From Alcanivorax sp. S71-1-4 (GTDB lineage Bacteria > Pseudomonadota > Gammaproteobacteria > Pseudomonadales > Alcanivoracaceae): a stretch of DNA of 35,769 nt. The stretch spans positions 1 through 35,769 of the forward strand of contig NZ_AQOR01000036.1 in the NCBI RefSeq assembly GCF_009846755.1, given 5' to 3'. The first letter of the stretch is position 1; every line of letters begins with the position of its first letter. Positions 25,591-34,419 of this stretch are shown piece after piece. The translations under genes were made by a program, and so were the position numbers. Under the pieces are notes generated by a model, which was not told where the DNA came from, made no database searches, and saw only the letters and a program-made list of their open reading frames with translations.

Positions 25591-26436
25591 TTACTGTGCT
25601 TTCGCGCGTGTCACGCGCATGTCCTGGGCCAGCATGTGCCGCGCCAGCGCCACCAGTTCGCCGAGATTGCCGACCACCGCATGCGGCCGGTGCGGGTGGC
25701 GCACCGTGCCGGGAAAGATCTTGTCCAGCCAGGCCTGATCCCACCCGGCGCCGTTATAGAACAAGGCGGTCACGCCCGCCTCGCGGGCGGCGATCACGTC
25801 GGTGGTGCTGTCGCCGAGATACCAGCAACTTTCACGACTGACCTCATGCCCCGCCTCGCGCAGGTTATCCAGCGCGCGCAGCAGCATGTCAGGTGCCGGC
25901 TTGCGGCGGCCACCGTCGCTGCCACAGACCACCGTATCGAACAGCGGAATCCAGCGCCCTCCTTCCAGCAGCGCCAGCTCATGTTCCATGAAGGCACGGT
26001 TGCGATTGGTGATGACGCCGAGCAGCACGCCCAGCGCACGCAGGTCCTGCAGATGATCGAGCGCGTCCGCTTCGAGCGGATGCACCGCGCCGACGTAGCG
26101 GTGGTAGGCGTCATCGAACGCCTGATGGGCCCGCAGTTTGGCGTCGCTGTCATCGCCGAACAGCACTTCAAAGATATCGGTACGGGAAATCTTGCGCTGG
26201 CTGATGATCTTCGGGTGGAGCCGGCGGTGCTGACGCACGTAATGCACCAGTTTGGCGTCCTCGAAGGTCTTCGAGGTCTCCGGGGTCAGCAGGCGTGACA
26301 ACAGGCCGAGTTCTTCCAGCCGGGGCAGCACATCGTCCACGGCGTGATACATGGCGTCGTGGGTATCGACCAGCGTGGCATGCCAATCGATCAGGATCAC
26401 CCTGGGACGAGCGTGCGGCATTTGCAGAATACCCAT
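25591..26436 (-). CDS. HAD-superfamily hydrolase-like protein with altered motif I
   Basis: 281 residues with a Rossmann-like HAD core and a helical cap (about 45-150). Motif I is VILIDWHATLVDT: D17 is the nucleophile, but the +2 position, Asp in phosphatases, is His19. Motif II is GVITNR, motif III the lysine in RRKPAPDML, motif IV YLGDSTTDVIAA (GDxxxD). The +2 residue is also non-Asp in HAD dehalogenases and phosphonatases, so the usual phosphomonoesterase activity should not be assumed. Start ATG 26436 is fixed by AGGAGGG 6 bases upstream. It lies antisense between the two glycine-zipper paralogues and within the otherwise typical rnf-nth neighbourhood. Confidence 0.85.
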   Translation of the reverse strand: MGILQMPHARPRVILIDWHATLVDTHDAMYHAVDDVLPRLEELGLLSRLLTPETSKTFEDAKLVHYVRQHRRLHPKIISQRKISRTDIFEVLFGDDSDAKLRAHQAFDDAYHRYVGAVHPLEADALDHLQDLRALGVLLGVITNRNRAFMEHELALLEGGRWIPLFDTVVCGSDGGRRKPAPDMLLRALDNLREAGHEVSRESCWYLGDSTTDVIAAREAGVTALFYNGAGWDQAWLDKIFPGTVRHPHRPHAVVGNLGELVALARHMLAQDMRVTRAKAQ

Positions 26437-26599
26437 GACAACCCTCCTGGAACGGGCTTTCAGTGTCCCGCTGCGGCGCAGGCCTGTGAAGCACCGCACG
26501 GCCATTTTACGAGCTTTGAAACTCTTCACAGCGAAAAGGCGCGAAGCTGGCAGTCAAAGCAGCACATCACAGAAAACGGACTGAAAGAGGAACGCAGCC

Positions 26600-27133
26600 A
26601 TGAACACCTCAGGCATCATTGCATTGACCGCGGTCGGCACGCTGGCCGTGGCCGGTATCGGCTATGGCGGTTACCAGGCCCTGCAGCAGAACGATGCCCC
26701 CGCCTTTGCCGACGTCACCCACGTGGAGCCGATCGTGCGCCAGGTGGACACCCCGCGCGAAGTCTGCCGCGATGTCGCCGTGCAACGACAGGCCGAACCC
26801 CGCGACGGCGCCCGCGCCACCGGCACCATCCTGGGTGCAGTGGTCGGCGGTGTGGTCGGCCACCAGTTCGGCGGTGGCAGTGGCAAGGACCTGGCTACCG
26901 CTGGCGGCGCCGTGGCTGGCGGCTATGCCGGCAACCAGATCCAGAAAGGCATGCAGGAACGCAACGTCGTCACCAGCACCGAGCAGCGCTGCGAGATGGT
27001 GAATGAAACCCGCAGCGAAACCGTCGGTTACGAGGTCACCTATCTGCTCGGCGACGAGGAAGGCACGGTGGAAATGAAGGAGCAGCCCGGCGACCGCCTG
27101 CGGGTGGAAAACGGCAAGGTGATCACGGACTGA
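26600..27133 (+). CDS. Glycine-zipper 2TM-domain envelope protein, paralogue 2
   Basis: 177 residues, with N-terminal hydrophobic helix (GIIALTAVGTLAVAGIGYGGY), the shared VTHVEPIV segment, conserved cysteine (REVCRDVAVQRQA), glycine zipper GTILGAVVGGVVGHQFGGG / GGAVAGGYAGNQ, second cysteine (EQRCEMV) and strand domain (YEVTYLLGDEEGTVEMKEQP). Strongly similar to paralogue 1 (24797) throughout except the Ala/Pro linker, so the pair arose by duplication and was then split by the HAD-like gene. A likely outer-membrane or periplasmic structural or stress protein; exact role unknown. Confidence 0.87.
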   Translation: MNTSGIIALTAVGTLAVAGIGYGGYQALQQNDAPAFADVTHVEPIVRQVDTPREVCRDVAVQRQAEPRDGARATGTILGAVVGGVVGHQFGGGSGKDLATAGGAVAGGYAGNQIQKGMQERNVVTSTEQRCEMVNETRSETVGYEVTYLLGDEEGTVEMKEQPGDRLRVENGKVITD

Positions 27134-27157
27134 TCCCGCCCACCGGGGGCGCGCGGC

Positions 27158-27166
27158 TGCTATACT
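27158..27166 (+). promoter_or_regulatory. Candidate extended -10 promoter for nth
   Basis: TGCTATACT is a good extended -10 element (TGn-TATACT) about 33 bases before the nth ATG; no matching -35 is evident, which extended -10 promoters tolerate. It would let nth be expressed separately from the upstream genes. Confidence 0.45.
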
Positions 27167-27198
27167 GGCGCCCTTGTGCAAGCCAGCCAGTAGAGCCG

Positions 27199-27840
27199 AT
27201 GAACCGGGAAAAACGGACAGAGATCTTCCGCCGCCTGCGTGCCCAGCGCCCCAACCCCACCACCGAACTGGAATACAGCAGCCCGTTCGAGCTGCTGATT
27301 GCGGTGATCCTCTCCGCGCAGGCCACCGATGTGGGCGTCAACAAGGCCACCGCGAAGCTGTACCCGGTGGCCAATACGCCGCAGGCCATCCTCGCCCTGG
27401 GCGTGGACGGGCTGAAGCAATACATCAAGACCATTGGCCTGTTCAACAGCAAGGCCGAGAATGTCATCAAGACCTGCCGCATCCTGGTCGAGCAGCATGC
27501 TGGCGAGGTACCTCGTGATCGTGCCGCACTGGAAGCCCTGCCCGGCGTCGGCCGCAAGACCGCCAACGTGGTGCTCAACACCGCCTTCGGTGAACCGACC
27601 ATGGCCGTGGACACCCACATCTTCCGCGTCTCCAACCGCACCCGCATCGCCCCCGGCAAGAACGTGCTGGAAGTGGAAAAGCGCCTGCTGCGCGTGGTAC
27701 CGGAGGAATTCCTCGTTGATGCCCACCACTGGCTGATCCTGCACGGCCGCTATACCTGCGTGGCGCGCAAGCCGAAATGCGGCAGTTGCATCATCGAGGA
27801 TCTGTGTGAACTGCCGATGAGCCAGCGACCGGAATATTGA
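27199..27840 (+). CDS. nth: Endonuclease III
   Basis: 213-residue DNA glycosylase/AP lyase of base excision repair (oxidised pyrimidines). Helix-hairpin-helix LPGVGRKTANVVLN with catalytic lysine K120, catalytic aspartate D138 in AVDTHIFRV, and the 4Fe-4S loop C187-x6-C194-x2-C197-x5-C203. These positions are identical in number to those of E. coli Nth. The classical rnf-nth link is preserved at a distance, with three genes inserted. Confidence 0.97.
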   Translation: MNREKRTEIFRRLRAQRPNPTTELEYSSPFELLIAVILSAQATDVGVNKATAKLYPVANTPQAILALGVDGLKQYIKTIGLFNSKAENVIKTCRILVEQHAGEVPRDRAALEALPGVGRKTANVVLNTAFGEPTMAVDTHIFRVSNRTRIAPGKNVLEVEKRLLRVVPEEFLVDAHHWLILHGRYTCVARKPKCGSCIIEDLCELPMSQRPEY

Positions 27841-27985
27841 CGCGGCAGGCAGGGCCGCGAGCTGCGGGCGGGTTAAAGTGCGTCGCTGCCGGCAGCCCTC
27901 CGTTAAAAAACCTCAACAAACCTGCAACAGTGTCTCCCCGCGCCGCCGTGAATAATTCCCTTATCACTTCGCGGAGCGCGCCCCC
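27841..27985. other. Intergenic region after nth
   Basis: First part of a 353-base gap between nth and the kinase-like gene. It contains GCTGCCGGCAGC and an A-rich stretch, but no strong terminator or gene. A possible -10 (AATAAT, near 27950) precedes the small ORF at 27986. Confidence 0.35.
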
Positions 27986-28117
27986 ATGGACGACAGCATC
28001 GAACAGTTCGACTGGATTCCGGAACAGCTCACCCAGGTGCTGGAAGATATTCTGGCTGACAGCGCCCTGCAGGCTGAGGTGGTGTCCTGTGACGCGACAG
28101 TTGCCGACAGAGTTTGA
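27986..28117 (+). CDS. Possible small acidic protein (43 aa)
   Basis: ATG-started frame of 43 codons: MDDSIEQFDWIPEQLTQVLE, then DILADSALQAEVVSC and a short tail ending DRV. It is strongly acidic and the first 30 residues look like an amphipathic helix, unlike random GC-rich frames, which are Arg/Pro-rich. The ribosome site is weak (GCGGAG about 9 bases upstream). I do not recognise it; no neighbour suggests a function. Confidence 0.4.
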   Translation: MDDSIEQFDWIPEQLTQVLEDILADSALQAEVVSCDATVADRV

Positions 28118-28193
28118 CCGATTTTTACAGGCCGGTACGAGGCCTGCTGCAGGCCAGGGGGTATCCTGAACGCTTATCGGGAGCCCCACCACC

Positions 28194-28883
28194 ATGCGCA
28201 TTCACCCGCTCAGCCGTGCCCAGCTCGACGGTCTCTGTGATCAGGGCCGTGTGATTGAGCAAGACCATCACGGCGTCAAGGTCCTGCACCTCGCTGACGG
28301 CCGTTTCCTCAAATTCTTTCGCCGCAAGCGCTGGCTGAACCGCGACCTGCTGGCACCTGCAGCGGTCCGCTTTGCGCACCACGCGGTGCAACTGAAACGG
28401 CTCGGCATCCCCACCCTGCAGGTGGACAGCCTGCACCGGATACCCGGCGAACCGCACAGCGTGGCAGTATACCGGCCCCTGCCCGGCCGCACGCTGCGGC
28501 AGTTGCTGGTCAGTGGCGAGGCCACCCCGCAACTGATGTACCGTATCGGCACCTTTCTGGCGCTATTGCATCGTCGGGGGGTGTATTTTCGCTCGGTGCA
28601 CCCGGGCAATATCGTCGTGACCGGGATGCAGCAGTTCGGCCTCATCGACCTGCTCGACATGAAGGTGCGCCCCTGGTCGATGTCGCGCTGGGCGCGGCGA
28701 CGCAACTGGCTGCATTTCCTGCGCACGCCACAGGACCGGCCATACCTGACACCGACGCTGATCGATGCGGTGATTCTGGGCTATCTGGACGATGCGGATT
28801 TGCCGCAGCGGGAACGGAACAATGTCAGCGGCCAGGTGCGACAAACCTATGAAAGCGTCAGACGTCTGACGTCGGACGTCTGA
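28194..28883 (+). CDS. Kinase-like toluene-tolerance/LPS-kinase-type protein
   Basis: 229 residues with a reduced protein-kinase-like fold. N-lobe strands include LADGRFLKFFRRK (K40 as candidate ATP lysine); the middle has YRPLPGRTLRQLL; then GTFLALLHRRGVYFRSVHPGN and FGLIDLLDM (D152 as DFG-like Asp). In LPS and small-molecule kinases the catalytic loop reads HxDLxxxN; here it is FRSVHPGN (132-139), keeping Asn but not the catalytic Asp. Pseudomonas 'toluene tolerance' proteins look similar as I remember them. So it may be a pseudokinase or use another base. The last codons and TGA lie inside the terminator hairpin shared with the convergent gene. Confidence 0.75.
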   Translation: MRIHPLSRAQLDGLCDQGRVIEQDHHGVKVLHLADGRFLKFFRRKRWLNRDLLAPAAVRFAHHAVQLKRLGIPTLQVDSLHRIPGEPHSVAVYRPLPGRTLRQLLVSGEATPQLMYRIGTFLALLHRRGVYFRSVHPGNIVVTGMQQFGLIDLLDMKVRPWSMSRWARRRNWLHFLRTPQDRPYLTPTLIDAVILGYLDDADLPQRERNNVSGQVRQTYESVRRLTSDV

Positions 28884-28890
28884 CGCTTTT
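28852..28890. terminator. Bidirectional terminator overlapping the stop of the kinase-like gene
   Basis: GCGTCAGACGTC (28855-28866) pairs perfectly with GACGTCTGACGC (28875-28886), with AAA before and TTTT after. The TGA of the kinase-like gene (28881-28883) is inside the 3' arm and the stop of the convergent aspartoacylase-like gene begins at 28890, so a single hairpin ends both genes. Confidence 0.85.
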
Positions 28891-29939
28891 CACGGCGCGA
28901 TCGGGCCGTCGCCCTCGGTGGAGGGTGGCGCTTCGAGAATATCGGCGGTAAACGCTTCCACCTGCTGCGCCACTTCCTTTACTTCTTCGAACCGGGCGAT
29001 GTGAAACAGCGCCTCGCCTTCGTTGACCAGCGGCAGGTTGTCACGCCCCACCAGCAAACCGGCACAGGGCGCCCGCACCTCGATTTCATCACTGGTGAAG
29101 GGGCTGCTGATACGGCCCAGTAACTGGTCTTTCTTGATCCGCTGCCCCAGTGTCACCAGTGACCGGAACACGCCATCGCGCTCCGCCCGCACCCAGGTCG
29201 AGCTGCCCGCCACGGCGGGCGTCACCGGCGCGTGCGGCAAGCGGCGCTCCGCCAGCATGTTCAGGTGCCGCATGACGTTGGTGATACCGCGCACGCCGAC
29301 GCGAATGCAGGCTTCTTCAAAGCGCAGGGCTTCGCCGGCTTCGTAGGTGATCACCGGAATATTCTGCGCCTCGGCCACCTCACGCAGGGTGCCGTCGCGC
29401 AGCACCGAGTTCAGCACCACCGGCACGCCAAAGGCGTTCGCCATCGCGGCGGTGTCCGGGCTGGCCAGGTTGGCACGGATCTGCGGCAGGTTCGAACGGT
29501 AGACGGCACCGGTGTGCAGGTCGATGGCATGGGTGGCGCGATCCAGTATCTGTGTCTTGAACAGCCATGCCATGCGCGCGCCAAGGCTGCCGGTTTCGGA
29601 ACCGGGAAAACAGCGGTTCAGGTCACGCCGGTCCGGCAGGTAACGCGACTTGTGAATAAAGCCGAACACGTTCACCACCGGCACGGCGATCAGCGTGCCC
29701 CGCAGTTTTTTCAGCGCGGTCAGGCGCAGCAGCCGGCGGATGATTTCCACACCATTGAGTTCGTCGCCGTGGATCGCCGCACAGACCAGCAATACCGGCC
29801 CCGGCTCACGGCCATGCACCACATGCACAGGAATGTTCAGCGGTGTCTGGGTGTATAACTGCGCTGCCGGCATTTCGACAATCGCACGGCGCCCCGGCGC
29901 GACACTGACGTTGCCCAGCTCGAACGGCGCCACACTCAT
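28890..29939 (-). CDS. Succinylglutamate desuccinylase/aspartoacylase-family (M14-fold) hydrolase
   Basis: 349 residues. Zinc site H57-x2-E60 in [10 protein letters not shown] and H142 in IDLHTG; the RDLNRCFPG and [13 protein letters not shown] segments match the aspartoacylase/AstE family, the latter supplying the expected general-base Glu. A C-terminal beta-barrel (about 245-325; [17 protein letters not shown], [18 protein letters not shown]) resembles the lipoyl-like domain of this subfamily. It cleaves an amide next to a carboxylate in known relatives. It is not in an arginine-succinyltransferase cluster; instead its ATG overlaps the rimK stop, so the substrate may be linked to RimK products. 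That link is inference. Confidence 0.88.
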   Translation of the reverse strand: MSVAPFELGNVSVAPGRRAIVEMPAAQLYTQTPLNIPVHVVHGREPGPVLLVCAAIHGDELNGVEIIRRLLRLTALKKLRGTLIAVPVVNVFGFIHKSRYLPDRRDLNRCFPGSETGSLGARMAWLFKTQILDRATHAIDLHTGAVYRSNLPQIRANLASPDTAAMANAFGVPVVLNSVLRDGTLREVAEAQNIPVITYEAGEALRFEEACIRVGVRGITNVMRHLNMLAERRLPHAPVTPAVAGSSTWVRAERDGVFRSLVTLGQRIKKDQLLGRISSPFTSDEIEVRAPCAGLLVGRDNLPLVNEGEALFHIARFEEVKEVAQQVEAFTADILEAPPSTEGDGPIAP

Positions 29940-30844
29940 CCCTTGATACCCTTGGTGGCGGTGCGGTGCGGCCGTGCTGATTTTTCCAGGAAATTGATGA
30001 TCATGCCGGCCACATCCTTGCCGGTGGCGCTCTCGATGCCTTCCAGGCCGGGCGAGGAATTCACTTCCATCACCAGCGGGCCGTGGTTGGAACGCAGGAT
30101 ATCCACACCGGCCACATTCAGGCCCATGATGCGCGCCGCCCGCACGGCGGTGGCCCGCTCTTCCGGTGTAATGCGAATCAGCGACGCGCTGCCGCCACGG
30201 TGCAGGTTGGAGCGGAACTCGCCGTCCTTTGCCTGGCGCTTCATCGAGGCCACGACCTTGCCGTCGACGACAAAACAGCGGATATCGGCACCGCCCGCTT
30301 CCTTGATGTATTCCTGCACCATGATGTTGGCGGACATGCCCATGAACGCCTCGATCACGGACTCCGCCGCCTGGCGCGTTTCCGCCAGCACCACGCCGAT
30401 CCCCTGGGTCCCTTCCAGCAACTTGATCACCAGCGGCGCACCGCCGACCATATTGATCAGGTCAGGAATGTCATCCGGCGCATTGGCAAAGCCGGTGACC
30501 GGCAGGCCAACACCTTTGCGCGCCAGCAATTGCAGCGAACGCAGTTTGTCGCGCGAGCGGGTGATGGCCACCGATTCGTTCACCGGGAACACGCCCATCA
30601 TTTCGAACTGACGCAATACGGCACAGCCGTAAAAGGTAATCGAGGCACCGATACGCGGAATCACCGCGTCGTACCCTTCCAGGGTGCGGCCCTTGAAGTG
30701 GATTTCCGGCTTGTGCGACACCATGCTCATATAGCAACGCAGCGTGTCGATCACGTGCACTTCGTGGCCTGCCTGCTCGCCCGCTTCCACCAGACGCCGT
30801 GTCGAGTACAGCCTGGGATTACGGGACAAAATGGCGATTTTCAT
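29936..30844 (-). CDS. rimK: Ribosomal protein S6--L-glutamate ligase
   Basis: 302-residue ATP-grasp ligase that adds glutamates to the C-terminus of ribosomal protein S6 in characterised relatives. Starts [23 protein letters not shown]-grasp segments follow: [57 protein letters not shown] and the metal-binding [15 protein letters not shown]. Length equals E. coli RimK (300). ATGA overlaps join it to rimB upstream and to the aspartoacylase-like gene downstream. Confidence 0.95.
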   Translation of the reverse strand: MKIAILSRNPRLYSTRRLVEAGEQAGHEVHVIDTLRCYMSMVSHKPEIHFKGRTLEGYDAVIPRIGASITFYGCAVLRQFEMMGVFPVNESVAITRSRDKLRSLQLLARKGVGLPVTGFANAPDDIPDLINMVGGAPLVIKLLEGTQGIGVVLAETRQAAESVIEAFMGMSANIMVQEYIKEAGGADIRCFVVDGKVVASMKRQAKDGEFRSNLHRGGSASLIRITPEERATAVRAARIMGLNVAGVDILRSNHGPLVMEVNSSPGLEGIESATGKDVAGMIINFLEKSARPHRTATKGIKG

Positions 30845-31290
30845 AATGACTCGCGTTGATTGCCGCCCAACAGAAAGGATGCCTGCGGGTCCACGTGCAG
30901 GCCCTTCATGGCCGTCCGTCCCAGCAGCATCCTGAATTTCATCGTTTCACGATCCGTCAGCGTGATCTCGATGGGCCAGCGGCGACCGCCCATGTCGATA
31001 TCGGCCTGGATCACCACACGTTCCTCACGGTGGCCACCGGAATCCGAGACCTGCCGCCGGTCCAGCACCGGGCAGACACATTCGCACTCCAGTTCGGTGT
31101 TGTTCTGCAGCGGGTGGATACGAAAACGCACCCACTCACGGCCGTCCTGCATGAAGGTCTTCACTTCGAACGCATGCAGCGCAGACGTGCGCGCACCGGT
31201 GTCTACCTTCACCTTGATGGCATCAATGCCCAGGCCCGGCAGGGAAGCCCATTCACGCCAGCCGATACGACCTGTTTCCGGCGCGCTCAT
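30841..31290 (-). CDS. rimB: RimB-type (retropepsin-like) putative ATP-dependent zinc protease
   Basis: 149 residues of the family annotated as ATP-dependent zinc protease, with a retropepsin-like fold; the single aspartic-protease-type motif [13 protein letters not shown] has D30. Relatives next to rimK are called RimB and are linked to S6 modification in Pseudomonas (rimABK). Short sequences [10 protein letters not shown] and [16 protein letters not shown] are also typical. Its start overlaps the gloA stop and its stop overlaps the rimK start, both as ATGA. Confidence 0.87.
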   Translation of the reverse strand: MSAPETGRIGWREWASLPGLGIDAIKVKVDTGARTSALHAFEVKTFMQDGREWVRFRIHPLQNNTELECECVCPVLDRRQVSDSGGHREERVVIQADIDMGGRRWPIEITLTDRETMKFRMLLGRTAMKGLHVDPQASFLLGGNQRESL

Positions 31291-31676
31291 GCGGTCTTGC
31301 CGCCAAGCAGTTCGATCTTGTAACCATCCGGGTCTTCGACAAACGCCAGCAGCGTCGTGCCGTGCTTCATCGGTCCCGGCTCACGGGTAATACGACCACC
31401 CCGTTCACGGATGCGCTCGCAGGCGGCGTACACATCCTCCACCGCCAGCGCAATATGCCCGTAACCGGTGCCGAGGTCGTAGGCATCGGTATCCCAGTTA
31501 TGGGTCAACTCCAGCGCAGCGCCATGCTCCTCATCCTGGTAACCGACGAACACATTGGTGAAACGGCCGTCCGGGTAGTCCTTGCGGCGCAACAGGCGCA
31601 TGCCCAGCACATCGGTGTAAAAGGCGATGGATCGCTCCAGATCGCCAACGCGAATCATGGTGTGGAGTATGCGCAT
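31287..31676 (-). CDS. gloA: Lactoylglutathione lyase (glyoxalase I)
   Basis: 129 residues of a metal-dependent glyoxalase I converting the methylglyoxal-glutathione hemithioacetal to S-lactoylglutathione. Metal ligands H5, E56 (ALELTHN), H74 (YGHIALAV) and E122 (YKIELLG) fall at the same numbers as in E. coli Glo[13 protein letters not shown] is the usual segment. ATG 31676 is fixed by AAGGAG upstream and the family N-terminus [10 protein letters not shown]. First gene of a four-gene overlapping operon with rimB, rimK and the aspartoacylase-like gene. Confidence 0.96.
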   Translation of the reverse strand: MRILHTMIRVGDLERSIAFYTDVLGMRLLRRKDYPDGRFTNVFVGYQDEEHGAALELTHNWDTDAYDLGTGYGHIALAVEDVYAACERIRERGGRITREPGPMKHGTTLLAFVEDPDGYKIELLGGKTA

Positions 31677-31755
31677 GAATGCTCCTTCAACACTCGGCGG
31701 CCAGGCCGGACGCAAACCAGTATGTGCCCTGATTGTCTCCGCTGCATTACTGCAA

Positions 31756-32080
31756 GGGAACCTCTGAATAACTCCCCGGTGGTTCTGGCTTTCCGGGCGG
31801 CACCTGATCAAGGCGCGACTTCGAAGGCATAGCGGGCTACGTCGAGAAGTCGCAATACCCCATTCGGGGCACAGGCGAAGAGCAGGTGCCGCCCGGAAAG
31901 CCCCGCAGGGCGGGCGCTACAGCACGCATTAGCCGCGCCTGTGCCCCGAATGGGGTATTGCGTCGCTTGACAAGGGCGATGCCACTGCGTGCCCCGAATG
32001 GGGTATTGCCCGCGCGCCGCGCCTTGCTACTGCATGCTGTAGCGCCCGCAGAACCACCGGGGAGTTATTCAGAGGTTCCC
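31756..32080. repeat. Composite MITE-like element, 325 bp, GGGAACCTCTGAATAA ends
   Basis: Perfect 32-bp terminal inverted repeats (31756-31787 and 32049-32080) enclose two further palindromes: a 20-bp pair 31787-31806 / 31883-31902 (CTTTCCGGGCGGCACCTG) and a 15-bp pair 31910-31924 / 32035-32049 (GCGGGCGCTACAGCA). The motif GTGCCCCGAATGGGGTATTG occurs three times: inverted at 31852-31872, direct at 31941-31961 and 31989-32009. No transposase or credible ORF. It fills most of the 492-base gap between gloA and argG, about 80 bases upstream of the gloA start. Confidence 0.88.
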
Positions 32081-32098
32081 AAGCACAGATTTTGCAAA

Positions 32099-32131
32099 CT
32101 GAAATGCCCGGCAACATGCCGGGCATTTCAG
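32099..32131 (-). terminator. Hairpin terminator after argG
   Basis: CTGAAATGCCCGGCA (32099-32113) pairs perfectly with TGCCGGGCATTTCAG (32117-32131) around a 3-base loop, 37 bases beyond the argG stop. Only a short T-run (TTTGC) follows on the minus strand. Confidence 0.75.
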
Positions 32132-32168
32132 AGTGTAACGGTTCAGTCTGTCCCCAGACGCCGCGCGC

Positions 32169-33389
<1,221 letters not shown>

Positions 33390-33429
33390 GAAGACTCCGC
33401 GTTAAACAGTAAGCTGAAAAGTGGGCGCC

Positions 33430-33435
33430 ATTGTA
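33430..33435 (-). promoter_or_regulatory. Candidate -10 element of argG
   Basis: TACAAT on the minus strand, about 41 bases before the argG ATG. The -35 region is weak (CTGTCG-like), so the site is tentative. No ARG-box-like palindrome is obvious in the 150-base argG-rnt gap. Confidence 0.35.
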
Positions 33436-33539
33436 CCCCTGACGACGCACCCTCGACAGCCCCAGACAGGCCGGCGTGTGCGGGTGCCAACGCGGGCCGG
33501 ATTCCGGTAGCATTGCCCTCCAATCTGTGTGGAGCCCGC

Positions 33540-34214
33540 ATGTCTGACAATCGCCCTTCTCTCGCCCTGCGTTTTCGCGGCTACCTGCCGGTAGTAGTGG
33601 ATGTGGAAACCGGCGGTTTCAACGCCCACACCGATGCACTGCTGGAAATCGCGGCGGTAACACTGGAGATGGATCACGAGGGCATCCTGCGCCCCGCACA
33701 GCGGGTGCACTACCATGTGGACCCGTTCGAAGGTGCCAATATCGACCAGGCCGCGCTGGATTTCACCGGCATTGACCCCTGGAACCCGCTACGTGGCGCG
33801 GTACCCGAGGAAATGGCCCTGCGCGGCGTGTTCGAGGCTGTGCGCAAGGCGGTGAAGCACAATCACTGCAAGCGCGCCATTCTGGTCGGCCACAACGCCT
33901 TCTTCGACCATGATTTCCTCAAGGCCGCTGTGGTCCGCAACGACCTCAAGCGCGACCCCTTCCACCCGTTCTCCTGCTTTGATACAGCCAGCCTGGCCGG
34001 GTTGGCGCTGGGACAGACGGTGCTGGCGCGCGCCTGCGAGATGGCCGGCATCCCGTTCAGCCAGAGCCAGGCCCACTCGGCACTGTACGACGCCACCCGT
34101 ACTGCGGAACTGTTCTGCACCATCGTCAACCGCTGGCGCGACCTGGGCGGCTGGCCACCACCGCCAGCCAGCGAGATGCCGCCGACACTGGCAAGCAAGA
34201 GCGGCGATTTCTGA
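33540..34214 (+). CDS. rnt: Ribonuclease T
   Basis: 224-residue DEDDh exoribonuclease that trims tRNA and other stable-RNA 3' ends. Catalytic residues are visible in [10 protein letters not shown] (Asp, Glu), [10 protein letters not shown] (Asp) and [13 protein letters not shown] (His, Asp). [14 protein letters not shown] and [15 protein letters not shown] are typical RNase T segments. ATG 33540 has GGAG 5-8 bases upstream. Its stop lies 16 bases before a family-1 repeat. Confidence 0.96.
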   Translation: MSDNRPSLALRFRGYLPVVVDVETGGFNAHTDALLEIAAVTLEMDHEGILRPAQRVHYHVDPFEGANIDQAALDFTGIDPWNPLRGAVPEEMALRGVFEAVRKAVKHNHCKRAILVGHNAFFDHDFLKAAVVRNDLKRDPFHPFSCFDTASLAGLALGQTVLARACEMAGIPFSQSQAHSALYDATRTAELFCTIVNRWRDLGGWPPPPASEMPPTLASKSGDF

Positions 34215-34230
34215 AGCCGCCAAGCGGGCC

Positions 34231-34414
34231 GTAGGGTGGGTAGAGCGAACGCGAAACCCACCACGTCCAAGCGGCACACTGCTCCCACAAAACCATCGAA
34301 ACTTCCTACCTTCCTACCTTCCTACCTTCCGAAGCAGGGCAGTTTCGATGGTTTTGCGGGAGTGAATAACAGGCATGGACCCGGTGGGTTTCGCGTTCGC
34401 TCTACCCACCCTAC
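34231..34414. repeat. Family-1 palindromic repeat, copy C, 184 bp, with 8-base microsatellite
   Basis: Perfect 32-bp terminal inverted repeats, GTAGGGTGGGTAGAGC... and the complementary right end at 34383-34414. The arms read AGCGAACGCG where copies A and B read AGCCAAAGGCG, and both arms of this copy changed together. The loop holds the tandem 8-mer TTCCTACC (three perfect copies from 34303, then a partial one), absent from the other copies. It sits between the convergent rnt and CDF genes, 16 and 5 bases from their stops. Confidence 0.88.
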
Positions 34415-34419
34415 CGGTG

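Noticed and set aside
31852-32009. Repeated GTGCCCCGAATGGGGTATTG motif considered as a CRISPR-like array
   Set aside because: Only three copies, mixed orientation, irregular spacing and no cas genes; better explained as part of a composite mobile element.
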